Shown here: positions 19,533-26,696 of the stretch, in pieces
Position numbering within the stretch: the stretch's first letter is position 1
Layout of the letters: each line of letters starts with the position of its first letter
Assembly: GCF_021538675.1 (NCBI RefSeq)
Contig: NZ_JAJUKH010000001.1
Location: 124,001 to 188,000 of the forward strand
Direction of reading: 5' to 3'
DNA from: Paenarthrobacter sp. AR 02
GTDB lineage: Bacteria > Actinomycetota > Actinomycetes > Actinomycetales > Micrococcaceae
DNA: 64,000 nt
Position numbers and translations under genes: made by a program
Notes under the pieces: generated by a model
Database searches by the model: none
What the model saw: the letters and a program-made list of their open reading frames with translations, nothing else
Told to the model about the DNA's origin: nothing

Positions 19533-20938
19533 AACGACGAATGCATGACTCCGAAGAGCGCGGCGCCTCCATTGTCATCTTTGCCCTCTTGGTCCCCTTG
19601 CTGTTCGCAGCCTTGGCTCTTGCCCTTGACTTCGGGAAGCTGGCGTACGAGCGCCAGGATCTCAGCAACGCCCTGGACGCGGCAGCCCTCGCAGGTGCTG
19701 GGTCCTTGCCGAACGACCCCACCGCGGCCCAAGCCGCCGCAGTGGCCTATGCCAAGTCCAACGATCCCCAGGCGAATCCCAGTGTTTCCTTCCGGTGCCT
19801 CGTGGCATCATCCGGAGCATCGAAGACCGTGGTCAGCGGCCAGGTCCCCAATGTGTGCGATCCAGGCACCACTGCTGGGGCCAAGTGTGACGAAAAGCTG
19901 TGCTCCATTCCCTGCGTGCCGGGCGGCGGGCACACGTGCAACACCATCATCGTGACGGCAGCCAAGGACGTGCCCTTTGCCTTCGCTCCCGTGATCGGAG
20001 TGAACAACGGCAATACGGGCTCATTGGCTTCCACGGCCTGCAAGGGGTCGTGTGGAGCCCAAATACCAAACCCCATGGACATCGTGATGGTCGCGGACCG
20101 GACCGGAAGCATGAGCGACGCGGACCGGAACGCGATGGTTGCCGGCATCAAGAGCACTCTGCAAACCATGACCAAGGAACAGCAATACGTTGCCCTGGGT
20201 ACCATCGGGCGCAGCAAAACGAGCCCGGGAACGTGTGTTACTTCTCCGTCGACCTCACGGACAGACGGGCCCTGGCTGCCCGTGCCGTTCTCCAACAACT
20301 ATACAAATACGCCTGCGACACCGGGCGGCGTTCCGCCCTTGAACAGCAGCAGCACCCTTGTGGGCGGCCTCAATTGTTTGTCCTCGTCCGGCACCGGGAC
20401 CTATCTGGCGGCACCTCTTAAGTCGGCTGCACGATACGTGTTGGGTAAGTCATCGAACAATTTGAGCTCTCTGCCCACGCGCTCAACTCCGGCCAAGAAA
20501 GCCATCATCCTGGAAACCGACGGCGAACCGAACGAGGAGAACGTGACCGGCGGCTCCACGGATTTGAACACCACCTCCGAACTCGGAAGCTCCAACGGCA
20601 CCACGGCCTGCAACAATCTCAAGGCCGTTGCTACCAACGCCAAGAACGAAGGGCTGCTCATCATCACGGTGGCATTTGGTGATGCAAACTCAGCCCGATG
20701 CAACGGCAGCGGCAGCGACTTGGTCCGCACTGTCCTGGCTTCTGCGGCCTCACCCAAATCTGCCGGCGTTCCCAGCACAGCCTCAAACGACTGCTCGACG
20801 CCAGCGCTAAGGGCAACCGAGAACGCCGACGGCGACTACTTCTTCTGCGCGGCAACCGGCGCTGAGATGGGACCCATCTTCGCATCGGCCGTCAACGCCA
20901 TCAGCACCAGCTCCCGCTTGATCAGGTTGCCGGAATGA
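19520..20938 (+). CDS. tadG: TadG-like protein with von Willebrand factor A domain
   Basis: Large minor pilin of 472 residues. The N-terminal segment ERGASIVIFALLVPLLFAALAL is a pilin-like helix, followed by the TadG signature LSNALDAAALAGAG. A VWA domain starts near residue 184, with the metal site D193-R-T-G-S197 (Thr where Ser is usual) in NPMDIVMVADRTGSM. The predicted outside part has 14 Cys, eight of them between residues 93 and 178, so several disulfides are likely. A VWA domain on a pilus tip protein suggests adhesion, by analogy with other VWA pilins. Last gene of the tad operon. Confidence 0.87.
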   Translation: MRGLKRRMHDSEERGASIVIFALLVPLLFAALALALDFGKLAYERQDLSNALDAAALAGAGSLPNDPTAAQAAAVAYAKSNDPQANPSVSFRCLVASSGASKTVVSGQVPNVCDPGTTAGAKCDEKLCSIPCVPGGGHTCNTIIVTAAKDVPFAFAPVIGVNNGNTGSLASTACKGSCGAQIPNPMDIVMVADRTGSMSDADRNAMVAGIKSTLQTMTKEQQYVALGTIGRSKTSPGTCVTSPSTSRTDGPWLPVPFSNNYTNTPATPGGVPPLNSSSTLVGGLNCLSSSGTGTYLAAPLKSAARYVLGKSSNNLSSLPTRSTPAKKAIILETDGEPNEENVTGGSTDLNTTSELGSSNGTTACNNLKAVATNAKNEGLLIITVAFGDANSARCNGSGSDLVRTVLASAASPKSAGVPSTASNDCSTPALRATENADGDYFFCAATGAEMGPIFASAVNAISTSSRLIRLPE

Positions 20939-21005
20939 TCCCGGCTATCTGAACAAGCGCCTCAAGACCGGTCGTCCGTGGATCAGACCACGGCGGCCGA
21001 TAGGG

Positions 21006-21036
21006 CCCCCTTCCGGTACCCAGAGCCGGGAGGGGG
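21006..21036 (+). terminator. Possible terminator after the tad operon
   Basis: CCCCCTTCCGG (21006-21016) pairs with CCGGGAGGGGG (21026-21036), an 11-bp stem with one G-U pair, 67 bases past the tadG stop. No T-run follows. It lies in the 285-base gene-free interval 20939-21223. Confidence 0.5.
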
Positions 21037-21101
21037 TCTGCCCAACACCTTGCGATCCAGCAAAGGGTTCGCGGGTGTCTTGAGGTTTTCCTGAGGAAGT
21101 G

Positions 21102-21130
21102 TTGACGGTTTGCAGGATTGGTTCTTGATC
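21102..21130 (+). promoter_or_regulatory. Candidate promoter of the SipW-class protein gene
   Basis: TTGACG (21102-21107), 17-base spacer, TTGATC (21125-21130), 93 bases before the start codon. The -35 matches the sigma-A consensus well and the -10 only partly. It would make the two secreted protein genes a separate transcript from tad. Confidence 0.45.
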
Positions 21131-21223
21131 CGGTCCCGGCACAGTAGTTCTTGTCAGCCACACAGGCCGGCAAACGACCAGGCCGGCCGGTAGCGGTGGC
21201 CCACTGAAAGGACACTGATTCCC

Positions 21224-21829
21224 ATGGCCATCAGCCTCAAGACCACCTCCGGCAAGATCCTCGCTTCCGTCGCACTGGTCAGCACCGCAGCCGCCGTCGC
21301 CGGCATGGGAACCTACGGAGCGTTCACCTCCTCGACCTCCGCCTCACAGGCCGTCACCGCAGGCACCGTCACTATCGCCCTGGGCACCGGGGCCAACAAC
21401 ACCCTCAACGTCCCCGTCGCGGGCCTGCTGCCCGGCGACAAAGTCGAAAAGCTCGTCACCCTGGCCAACACCGGCAACTCTGACCTGAACAACGTCACCC
21501 TCACCACCTCCGCAGGCGCCACCGGATCCCTGCTCACCACCGACACCACCAACGGCCTGCAGCTGACCATCGAAAACTGCAGTGTTGCCTGGACCGGATC
21601 CGCAGCCCCCTACACCTGCACCGGCACCAAAACCACCGTCCTGGCCTCCGGCCCTGTGATCGCAGCGAACAAGGCCCTGAACAACCTGACCTCCCTGACC
21701 TCGAACAAGACCGACAACCTCAAAGTCACCACCGCGTTCCCCACCACCGCCGGCGACACCTTCCAAGGCGCCACCTCCACCATCGGCTTCTCCTTCACGG
21801 GCACCCAACGCACCGAAACCACCAAGTAA
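21224..21829 (+). CDS. TasA/CalY-type secreted protein with SipW-class signal peptide
   Basis: Predicted extracellular beta-rich protein of 201 residues. Its N-terminus (KILASVALVSTAAAVAGMG, then TYGAFTSSTSASQAV) fits the SipW-dependent signal class seen in TasA and camelysin (CalY), whose members form biofilm fibres in Bacillus. The mature part is Thr/Asn/Ala-rich with LPGDKVEKLVTLANTGNSDLNNV, a stretch typical of this family, and has one Cys pair (NCSVAWTGS, YTCTGTK). Start ATG at 21224; GAAAGGA lies 11 bases upstream. Codons are almost all C-ending, suggesting high expression. No SipW-type signal peptidase gene is in the window. Function as a matrix or surface fibre is inferred. Confidence 0.75.
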   Translation: MAISLKTTSGKILASVALVSTAAAVAGMGTYGAFTSSTSASQAVTAGTVTIALGTGANNTLNVPVAGLLPGDKVEKLVTLANTGNSDLNNVTLTTSAGATGSLLTTDTTNGLQLTIENCSVAWTGSAAPYTCTGTKTTVLASGPVIAANKALNNLTSLTSNKTDNLKVTTAFPTTAGDTFQGATSTIGFSFTGTQRTETTK

Positions 21830-21898
21830 CAGCACCAAGTAACACCACCACCAGGTAAAACCAGCACACGTAACCGGCACGGAAGGAGGGCGATCACC

Positions 21899-22333
21899 AT
21901 GACCACGCGGACAAGCTTCCTGCGCACCCTGGTGATCGCCGCCGTCGTGGCCCTTGGCCTCATCGCAGCACCCACCGCAGCGTTCGCCGCGTTCACCGAC
22001 GTCGAGCGCGCCACCCCGCAGTACACCGCCGCGAGCCTCGCCGTCCCGGCCGCCGCGAACGTGACCATGACGTGTTCCTTCGGGATCCGCGCCACCGTCA
22101 CCGTGAACTCGTTCAGCACCGTGGCCAACGCCAACTACCACGACATCAAAATCTTCGACCGCTCCGGCAACCTCGAATTCACCGGCGACCTCAGCAAAGC
22201 GGCCGGCAAAACCTACACCTCCGGCTACGAAGTCATCGGAACCTGGACCTACGAAATCCGCGGCTACTACAAAGTCCCCGGCAGCACCAACACCTGGACC
22301 GGCAAAGTCCTCAAAGGCTCACTCAGCTGCTAA
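21899..22333 (+). CDS. Small secreted protein, partner of the SipW-class protein, function unknown
   Basis: 144 residues with a clear Sec-type signal peptide (TLVIAAVVALGLIAAPTAAFA, probable cut after AFA near residue 30). The mature start AAFTDVERATPQYTAASLAVP resembles the region just after the signal in SipW-class exported proteins. The remaining ~90 residues look like one beta-sandwich (TVNSFSTVANANYHDIKIF; WTYEIRGYYKVP). Two Cys, one in MTCSFG and one as the very last residue, could form a disulfide. The start at 21899 has GGAAGGAGG 11 bases upstream. It lies 69 bases after the SipW-class gene with the same C-ending codon bias, so the two are probably co-expressed. Confidence 0.7.
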   Translation: MTTRTSFLRTLVIAAVVALGLIAAPTAAFAAFTDVERATPQYTAASLAVPAAANVTMTCSFGIRATVTVNSFSTVANANYHDIKIFDRSGNLEFTGDLSKAAGKTYTSGYEVIGTWTYEIRGYYKVPGSTNTWTGKVLKGSLSC

Positions 22334-22358
22334 GACCCAACGGCGGCTACAGGAGAAA

Positions 22359-23249
22359 CTACTCCCGGCGCGCCCGCGTCAGTTCGGCCCGTGCCAGCAG
22401 CTCGCTGTCCGAGGGGTAGGCGACTTCTTCCAGCACCAGCGGGTGGGGCGCAGCAAGGACGGACTTGGCGTCGCGTTTTCGTTCCAGAAGCCTGGCATGC
22501 AGCCACTCGGGAGACTCCAGTCCCTCGCCCACCCTCAGGGCAGAACCAACCAGTGAGCGCACCATGTTGTGGCAGAAGGCATCCGCCTGGACGGTCGCGA
22601 CAATGACCCCGTCGCTCCCCCGTTCAAAGGAGAACTTCTGCAGCTCACGGACTGTCGTGGCACCTTCGCGGGGTTTGCAGTAGGACCTAAAATCCTGGAG
22701 TCCCAGCAGTGCCTGCACCCCGTGGTTCATCACGGAGACATCCACCGCAGACTTGTGCCACAGGGTAATGCTTCGAAGGACCGGGTCCCACCGCTCCGGA
22801 CCGTCGGCAATCCGGTAACTGTACCTCCGCCACAACGCAGAAAAGCGGGCGTCGAAACCTTCAGGCGCCAGGCCGGCGTCGTGCACCTCCACAGCGCCGG
22901 TCAGGTCGCCAAGAATCCGGCTCAACGCACCACGGAGACGACGCAAAAGCGCGACGGCGGGATCGAGTTCGTGCCCTCGCGGCAGTGCCAGCCACTCGGC
23001 TTCGGTCAGGTCCAGGTGAACTACCTGCCCACGGGCATGGACCCCGGCGTCAGTCCTGCCGGCAACCGTCACGCGGACGGGCCGCTGCAGCAGGAGCGTC
23101 AGTGCCTCCTCAAGCGACCCCTGCACCGTGCGAAGACCAGGCTGAAGTGCCCACCCGCTGAAAGGGCCGCCGTCGTACGAGAGATCCAGCCGGACACGCA
23201 AAAACCCGCCGCCCCCCATAACGGGGGCAGCGGGTTTTCGTTCGTTCAT
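22359..23249 (-). CDS. truA: tRNA pseudouridine synthase A
   Basis: Converts U38-U40 of tRNA anticodon arms to pseudouridine. Visible motifs are RLDLSYDGGPFSGWA, the catalytic Asp in AGRTDAGVHARGQV and NMVRSLVGSALRVGEG. With ATG at 23249 the product is 296 residues, but the family usually begins near MRVRLDLSYDG, which would correspond to TTG at 23201 (280 residues). The rplQ terminator lies inside codons 4-17, and a TAGACT box sits exactly 7 bases before the ATG, so a leaderless mRNA from 23249 is possible. The start therefore stays open. Its gene order next to rplQ is conserved. Confidence 0.93.
   Translation of the reverse strand: MNERKPAAPVMGGGGFLRVRLDLSYDGGPFSGWALQPGLRTVQGSLEEALTLLLQRPVRVTVAGRTDAGVHARGQVVHLDLTEAEWLALPRGHELDPAVALLRRLRGALSRILGDLTGAVEVHDAGLAPEGFDARFSALWRRYSYRIADGPERWDPVLRSITLWHKSAVDVSVMNHGVQALLGLQDFRSYCKPREGATTVRELQKFSFERGSDGVIVATVQADAFCHNMVRSLVGSALRVGEGLESPEWLHARLLERKRDAKSVLAAPHPLVLEEVAYPSDSELLARAELTRARRE
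23201..23238 (-). terminator. Intrinsic terminator of the rplQ transcript, inside the 5' end of truA
   Basis: On the minus strand AAAACCCGC-TGCCCCC pairs with GGGGGC-GGCGGGTTTT (one C-A mismatch, loop of 6) and runs into five T. It starts 43 bases past the rplQ stop and overlaps truA codons 4-17 if truA starts at 23249. Confidence 0.8.
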
Positions 23250-23262
23250 AGACTTAAGTCTA
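23249..23262 (-). promoter_or_regulatory. Perfect 14-bp palindrome holding a TAGACT -10 box for truA
   Basis: TAGACTTAAGTCTA is self-complementary over 14 bases and ends on the A of the truA ATG. TAGACT is the -10 form also seen before secY, tuf and rpsL; with it, RNA would begin at about the start codon. No good -35 is evident. Confidence 0.4.
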
Positions 23263-23281
23263 CTGTGAAGAATTCAGTGAA

Positions 23282-23842
23282 TTACTTCTTGTCCTCAGCG
23301 GCCGGAGCCTCTTCGGTTTCAGCAGCTTCAGCTTCAGTAGCCTCGGCCTCAGCAGCCGGAGCTTCTTCGGTTTCAGCAGCTTCGGTCTCTACGACCTCTT
23401 CCTCGGCAGCCGGAGCTTCAGCAGCCGGAGCAGCCTTGGCAGCAGCGTTGGTTGCTTCAGCAACAACGGCCTGCTTCGGGGAAACCGGCTCGAGAACGAG
23501 CTCGATGACAGCCATGGGAGCGTTGTCGCCCTTACGGTTGCCGATCTTGGTGATGCGGGTGTAGCCACCATCGCGGTTGGCAACGGCGCCGGCGATGTCG
23601 GTGAACAGCTCGTGGACAACGCCCTTGTCGCTGATCAGGCCGAGAACGCGGCGGCGGGAAGCGAGGTCGCCACGCTTGGCGAAGGTGACCAGACGCTCTG
23701 CGTACGGCTTGAGGCGCTTGGCCTTGGTAACCGTGGTGGTGATGCGCTTGTGCTCAAACAGAGCAGCTGCCAGGTTCGCGAGCATCAGGCGCTCGTGAGC
23801 CGGGCCGCCTCCGAGGCGCGGACCCTTAGTGGGGGTAGGCAT
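23282..23842 (-). CDS. rplQ: 50S ribosomal protein L17 with acidic C-terminal tail
   Basis: L17 near the exit tunnel. The core, about residues 1-120, reads [25 protein letters not shown] and ends at [10 protein letters not shown]. The total of 186 is about 65 residues longer than a standard L17; the extra part is a low-complexity Ala/Glu/Thr tail containing [12 protein letters not shown] twice. Last gene of the alpha operon, 65 bases after rpoA, followed by an intrinsic terminator. Confidence 0.97.
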   Translation of the reverse strand: MPTPTKGPRLGGGPAHERLMLANLAAALFEHKRITTTVTKAKRLKPYAERLVTFAKRGDLASRRRVLGLISDKGVVHELFTDIAGAVANRDGGYTRITKIGNRKGDNAPMAVIELVLEPVSPKQAVVAEATNAAAKAAPAAEAPAAEEEVVETEAAETEEAPAAEAEATEAEAAETEEAPAAEDKK

Positions 23843-23907
23843 AGTTATTTCTCCTGTTGTGTAAGCCAGTCAGGCCCATTGCTGGACCAGTGGCCAAGAT
23901 CTGCTGT

Positions 23908-24918
23908 TTAGAGCTCGTCGTCGCTGAACGCGGCGTCGTCCTCTTCGATGGCTGCGGCGCGGGCTGCGAGATCGAAACCGGGAGGGGAGTCCTTGAGGGA
24001 CAGACCCAGTTCGACGAGCTTTGCCTTGACCTCGTCAATGGACTTCGCACCGAAGTTACGGATGTCCATCAGGTCAGCCTCGGAGCGGGCAACGAGTTCA
24101 CCCACGGTGTGGATGCCCTCACGCTTGAGGCAGTTGTAGGAACGGACCGTGAGGTCCAGATCCTCGATCGGCAGAGCCATGTCGGCTGCCAGGGCAGCGT
24201 CCGTCGGCGACGGGCCAATCTCGATACCTTCAGCTGCGGTGTTCAGCTCACGGGCCAGACCGAACAGTTCCACCAGGGTGGTACCTGCGGAAGCAACAGC
24301 ATCGCGGGGAGCGATTGCCTGCTTGGTCTCGACGTCGACAATGAGCTTGTCGAAGTCGGTGCGCTGCTCAACACGGGTAGCTTCCACGCGGAAAGTTACC
24401 TTCATGACCGGCGAGTAGATCGAGTCAACCGGAATACGGCCGATCTCGGAGTCGCCGGACTTGTTCTGAGCTGCCGAAACGTAGCCACGGCCGCGCTCGA
24501 TGGTCAGTTCGAGTTCGAACTTGCCCTTCGAGTTCAGAGTGGCAATGTGCAGATCCGGGTTGTGGAATTCGACGCCGGCCGGCGGAGCGATGTCCGCGGC
24601 GGTGACGACTCCGGGGCCCTGCTTGCGCAGGTAAGCAACAACCGGCTCATCGTGCTCGGAGGAAACCGAAAGGTTCTTGATGTTCAGGATGATCTCGGTG
24701 ACATCTTCCTTGACACCCGGAACCGTGGTGAACTCGTGCAGCACGCCATCGATCCGGATGCTGGTTACAGCGGCACCGGGGATGGAGGAGAGCAGGGTAC
24801 GGCGGAGGGAGTTTCCGAGGGTGTAGCCGAAGCCCGGCTCCAGCGGTTCAATGATGAAACGGGAGCGGTTCTCGGATACAACTTCTTCGGACAGGGTGGG
24901 GCGCTGTGCAATGAGCAC
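23908..24918 (-). CDS. rpoA: DNA-directed RNA polymerase subunit alpha
   Basis: Alpha subunit (336 residues) that dimerises to start RNA polymerase assembly and contacts regulators and UP elements through its C-terminal domain. The N-terminal domain shows [25 protein letters not shown]. The C-terminal domain has [20 protein letters not shown] and [16 protein letters not shown]. Start is GTG at 24918 behind GAAAGGAAAC. A TCATATAGCGG element lies 23 bases upstream and may mark its own promoter. rpsD, usually between rpsK and rpoA, is absent. Confidence 0.98.
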   Translation of the reverse strand: MLIAQRPTLSEEVVSENRSRFIIEPLEPGFGYTLGNSLRRTLLSSIPGAAVTSIRIDGVLHEFTTVPGVKEDVTEIILNIKNLSVSSEHDEPVVAYLRKQGPGVVTAADIAPPAGVEFHNPDLHIATLNSKGKFELELTIERGRGYVSAAQNKSGDSEIGRIPVDSIYSPVMKVTFRVEATRVEQRTDFDKLIVDVETKQAIAPRDAVASAGTTLVELFGLARELNTAAEGIEIGPSPTDAALAADMALPIEDLDLTVRSYNCLKREGIHTVGELVARSEADLMDIRNFGAKSIDEVKAKLVELGLSLKDSPPGFDLAARAAAIEEDDAAFSDDEL

Positions 24919-24941
24919 TTAGGTTTCCTTTCGGCGAGCAT

Positions 24942-24952
24942 CCGCTATATGA
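24942..24952 (-). promoter_or_regulatory. TCATATAGCGG element upstream of rpoA
   Basis: Eleven bases identical to two sites upstream of rpoB and nearly identical to one upstream of glmS, in the same orientation to each gene. If TATAGC is a -10 box the rpoA leader would be only about 17 bases and still hold the ribosome site. A -35 is not clear (TTTCCA at 17 bases). Confidence 0.45.
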
Positions 24953-25065
24953 CGCAACACAGGTGGTGGAAATCGGCTTCGGTTTCCAGCCTGACCAGCC
25001 GGGCCATGCTTATGGACGGAAAACCATCCACAGCAGGCCCGGCCGGTCAGGCAGGGAAGACCTAA

Positions 25066-25467
25066 TTAGACGCGGCGACGCTTCGGGGGGCGGCAACCGT
25101 TGTGGGCGCTGGGGGTGACGTCCTGGATGGAGCCAACCTCGAGGCCAGCGGCCTGAAGCGAACGGATTGCGGTTTCGCGTCCGGATCCCGGGCCCTTGAC
25201 GAATACGTCAACCTTGCGCAGACCGTGCTCCTGAGCGCGCTTTGCAGCAGCTTCGGCAGCCATCTGGGCAGCGAACGGGGTGGACTTACGGGAGCCCTTG
25301 AAGCCAACCTCACCGGCGGAAGCCCATGAGATGACAGCACCGTTCGGGTCCGTGATGGACACGATGGTGTTGTTAAAGGTGCTCTTGATGTGCGCCTGGC
25401 CAAGCGCAATATTCTTCTTATCCTTGCGACGCGGCTTACGAACCGCTCCACGAGTCTTCGGGGGCAT
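25066..25467 (-). CDS. rpsK: 30S ribosomal protein S11
   Basis: Platform protein of the small subunit, 133 residues, normal length. Recognised by [28 protein letters not shown] and the C-terminal [12 protein letters not shown]. Start at 25467 behind GTAGGAGAAAC. It follows rpsM by 51 bases. After it the usual rpsD is missing and a 147-base interval leads to rpoA. Confidence 0.97.
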   Translation of the reverse strand: MPPKTRGAVRKPRRKDKKNIALGQAHIKSTFNNTIVSITDPNGAVISWASAGEVGFKGSRKSTPFAAQMAAEAAAKRAQEHGLRKVDVFVKGPGSGRETAIRSLQAAGLEVGSIQDVTPSAHNGCRPPKRRRV

Positions 25468-25518
25468 TGTTTCTCCTACAGAAAGTTATCGGGGGAAAAC
25501 CAGGTCAATCCCGAGGGA

Positions 25519-25896
25519 TTAACGTCCGGCCTTCTTCTTGCCGGCGACGGTGCGCTTCGGACCCTTGCGGGTACGTGCGTTGGTCTTCGTACGCTGTCCG
25601 CGTACGGGCAGGCCCTTGCGGTGGCGCAGGCCTTCGTAGCTGCCGATCTCAACCTTGCGGCGGATGTCAGCGGCTACCTCGCGGCGAAGGTCACCCTCAA
25701 CCTTGTAGTTGCCTTCAATGTAGTCACGCAGCTGGACCAGCTCGGCGTCAGTCAGGTCCTTGACGCGAACGTCAGCGCTGATGCCGGTGGCAGCCAGGGT
25801 TTCGTGTGCACGGGTCTTGCCCACGCCGTAGATGTAAGTAAGCGCAATTTCCAACCGCTTTTCGCGGGGAATGTCTACGCCAGCGAGACGAGCCAT
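25519..25896 (-). CDS. rpsM: 30S ribosomal protein S13
   Basis: Head protein that bridges to the large subunit and contacts P-site tRNA. The 125 residues start [21 protein letters not shown] and end in a basic tail ([18 protein letters not shown]), with [16 protein letters not shown] near the C-terminus. The ATG at 25896 is used because the family begins there; a longer frame upstream is noise. Follows rpmJ by 196 bases, longer than usual for this operon. Confidence 0.97.
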   Translation of the reverse strand: MARLAGVDIPREKRLEIALTYIYGVGKTRAHETLAATGISADVRVKDLTDAELVQLRDYIEGNYKVEGDLRREVAADIRRKVEIGSYEGLRHRKGLPVRGQRTKTNARTRKGPKRTVAGKKKAGR

Positions 25897-26092
25897 AGTG
25901 GCGGTACTCCTTGAATAAACCGGAGGTCGTAGGCAGTACACCCACACGTTCCGTGTGGCCCCAGCCTCCGACCGGGGGTTCGCTGACCAGGCTCTGTAAT
26001 GCAGTCCTGGCACAGCTTGTGCTGCCTTTATTTACTTGCGTGGGCTAGCAACCCAGGTTTGCCCTTGCGGGCGCTGATTCCCGGAAGGGGAA

Positions 26093-26206
26093 TTAGCCCT
26101 GGCGCTGCTTGTGGCGCGGGTTCTCGCAGATCACCATGACCCGGCCGTTACGGCGGATCACTTTGCACTTGTCGCAGATCTGCTTGACGCTCGGCTTGAC
26201 CTTCAT
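26093..26206 (-). CDS. rpmJ: 50S ribosomal protein L36 (zinc-binding form)
   Basis: Smallest large-subunit protein, 37 residues: [19 protein letters not shown], then [19 protein letters not shown]11, C14, C27 and H32 form the C+ zinc site, so this is the zinc-dependent paralogue type. Sits 70 bases after infA and ahead of rpsM, the standard order. Confidence 0.95.
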   Translation of the reverse strand: MKVKPSVKQICDKCKVIRRNGRVMVICENPRHKQRQG

Positions 26207-26276
26207 GGCGTTCCTTTGCGTGTTTTGCAGTTGATCTGCTGGAGCGGCTTGGCACTATTGCCTGCCGCCCAGCAAT

Positions 26277-26498
26277 TTACTTGTAGCGGTAGACGATACG
26301 ACCACGTGTGAGGTCGTATGGGCTCAGCTCAACCACTACCCGGTCCTCGGGGAGGATTCGAATGTAGTGCTGTCGCATCTTCCCAGAGATGTGTGCGAGA
26401 ACGACGTGCTTGTTGGTGAGCTCAACACGAAACATCGCATTGGGCAGCGCCTCAGTCACAACGCCCTCGATCTCAATGACCCCGTCCTTCTTGGCCAT
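26277..26498 (-). CDS. infA: Translation initiation factor IF-1
   Basis: S1-like OB-fold factor that occupies the A site during initiation. The 73 residues match the family exactly: [20 protein letters not shown], then [20 protein letters not shown] and [15 protein letters not shown]. The ATG at 26498 is the family start; the open frame extends further upstream without similarity. First gene of the infA-rpmJ-rpsM-rpsK-rpoA-rplQ unit. Confidence 0.97.
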   Translation of the reverse strand: MAKKDGVIEIEGVVTEALPNAMFRVELTNKHVVLAHISGKMRQHYIRILPEDRVVVELSPYDLTRGRIVYRYK

Positions 26499-26667
26499 AT
26501 CCTCCGCTAACTGTTGTTTGCCACCGTCCTCCAGTAGGCACCGAAGGTCCAGCGGACGTTTTTTGTTTGCTTGGCTCCCTTGGAACCACGACACTAAAAA
26601 GGGCGTGGCTGCACAGACAACCAACAAATAACTCTACGCCAATGGAGCCGGAAAGTTAAATCCGACA

Positions 26668-26696
26668 ATGGTAGCGCACGTATCGCAGCCCGTCAC
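26668..26696 (-). promoter_or_regulatory. Candidate infA operon promoter
   Basis: Minus strand GTGACG (26691-26696), 17-base spacer, TACCAT (26668-26673), about 170 bases ahead of infA. Both boxes are one or two bases off consensus with ideal spacing. The -35 overlaps the stop codon region of the upstream peptidase gene. Confidence 0.5.

Noticed and set aside
23290..23430. Tandem DNA repeat in the 3' part of rplQ as a mobile or CRISPR-like element
   Set aside because: The repetition follows the Ala/Glu protein tail and is in frame; it is protein low complexity.
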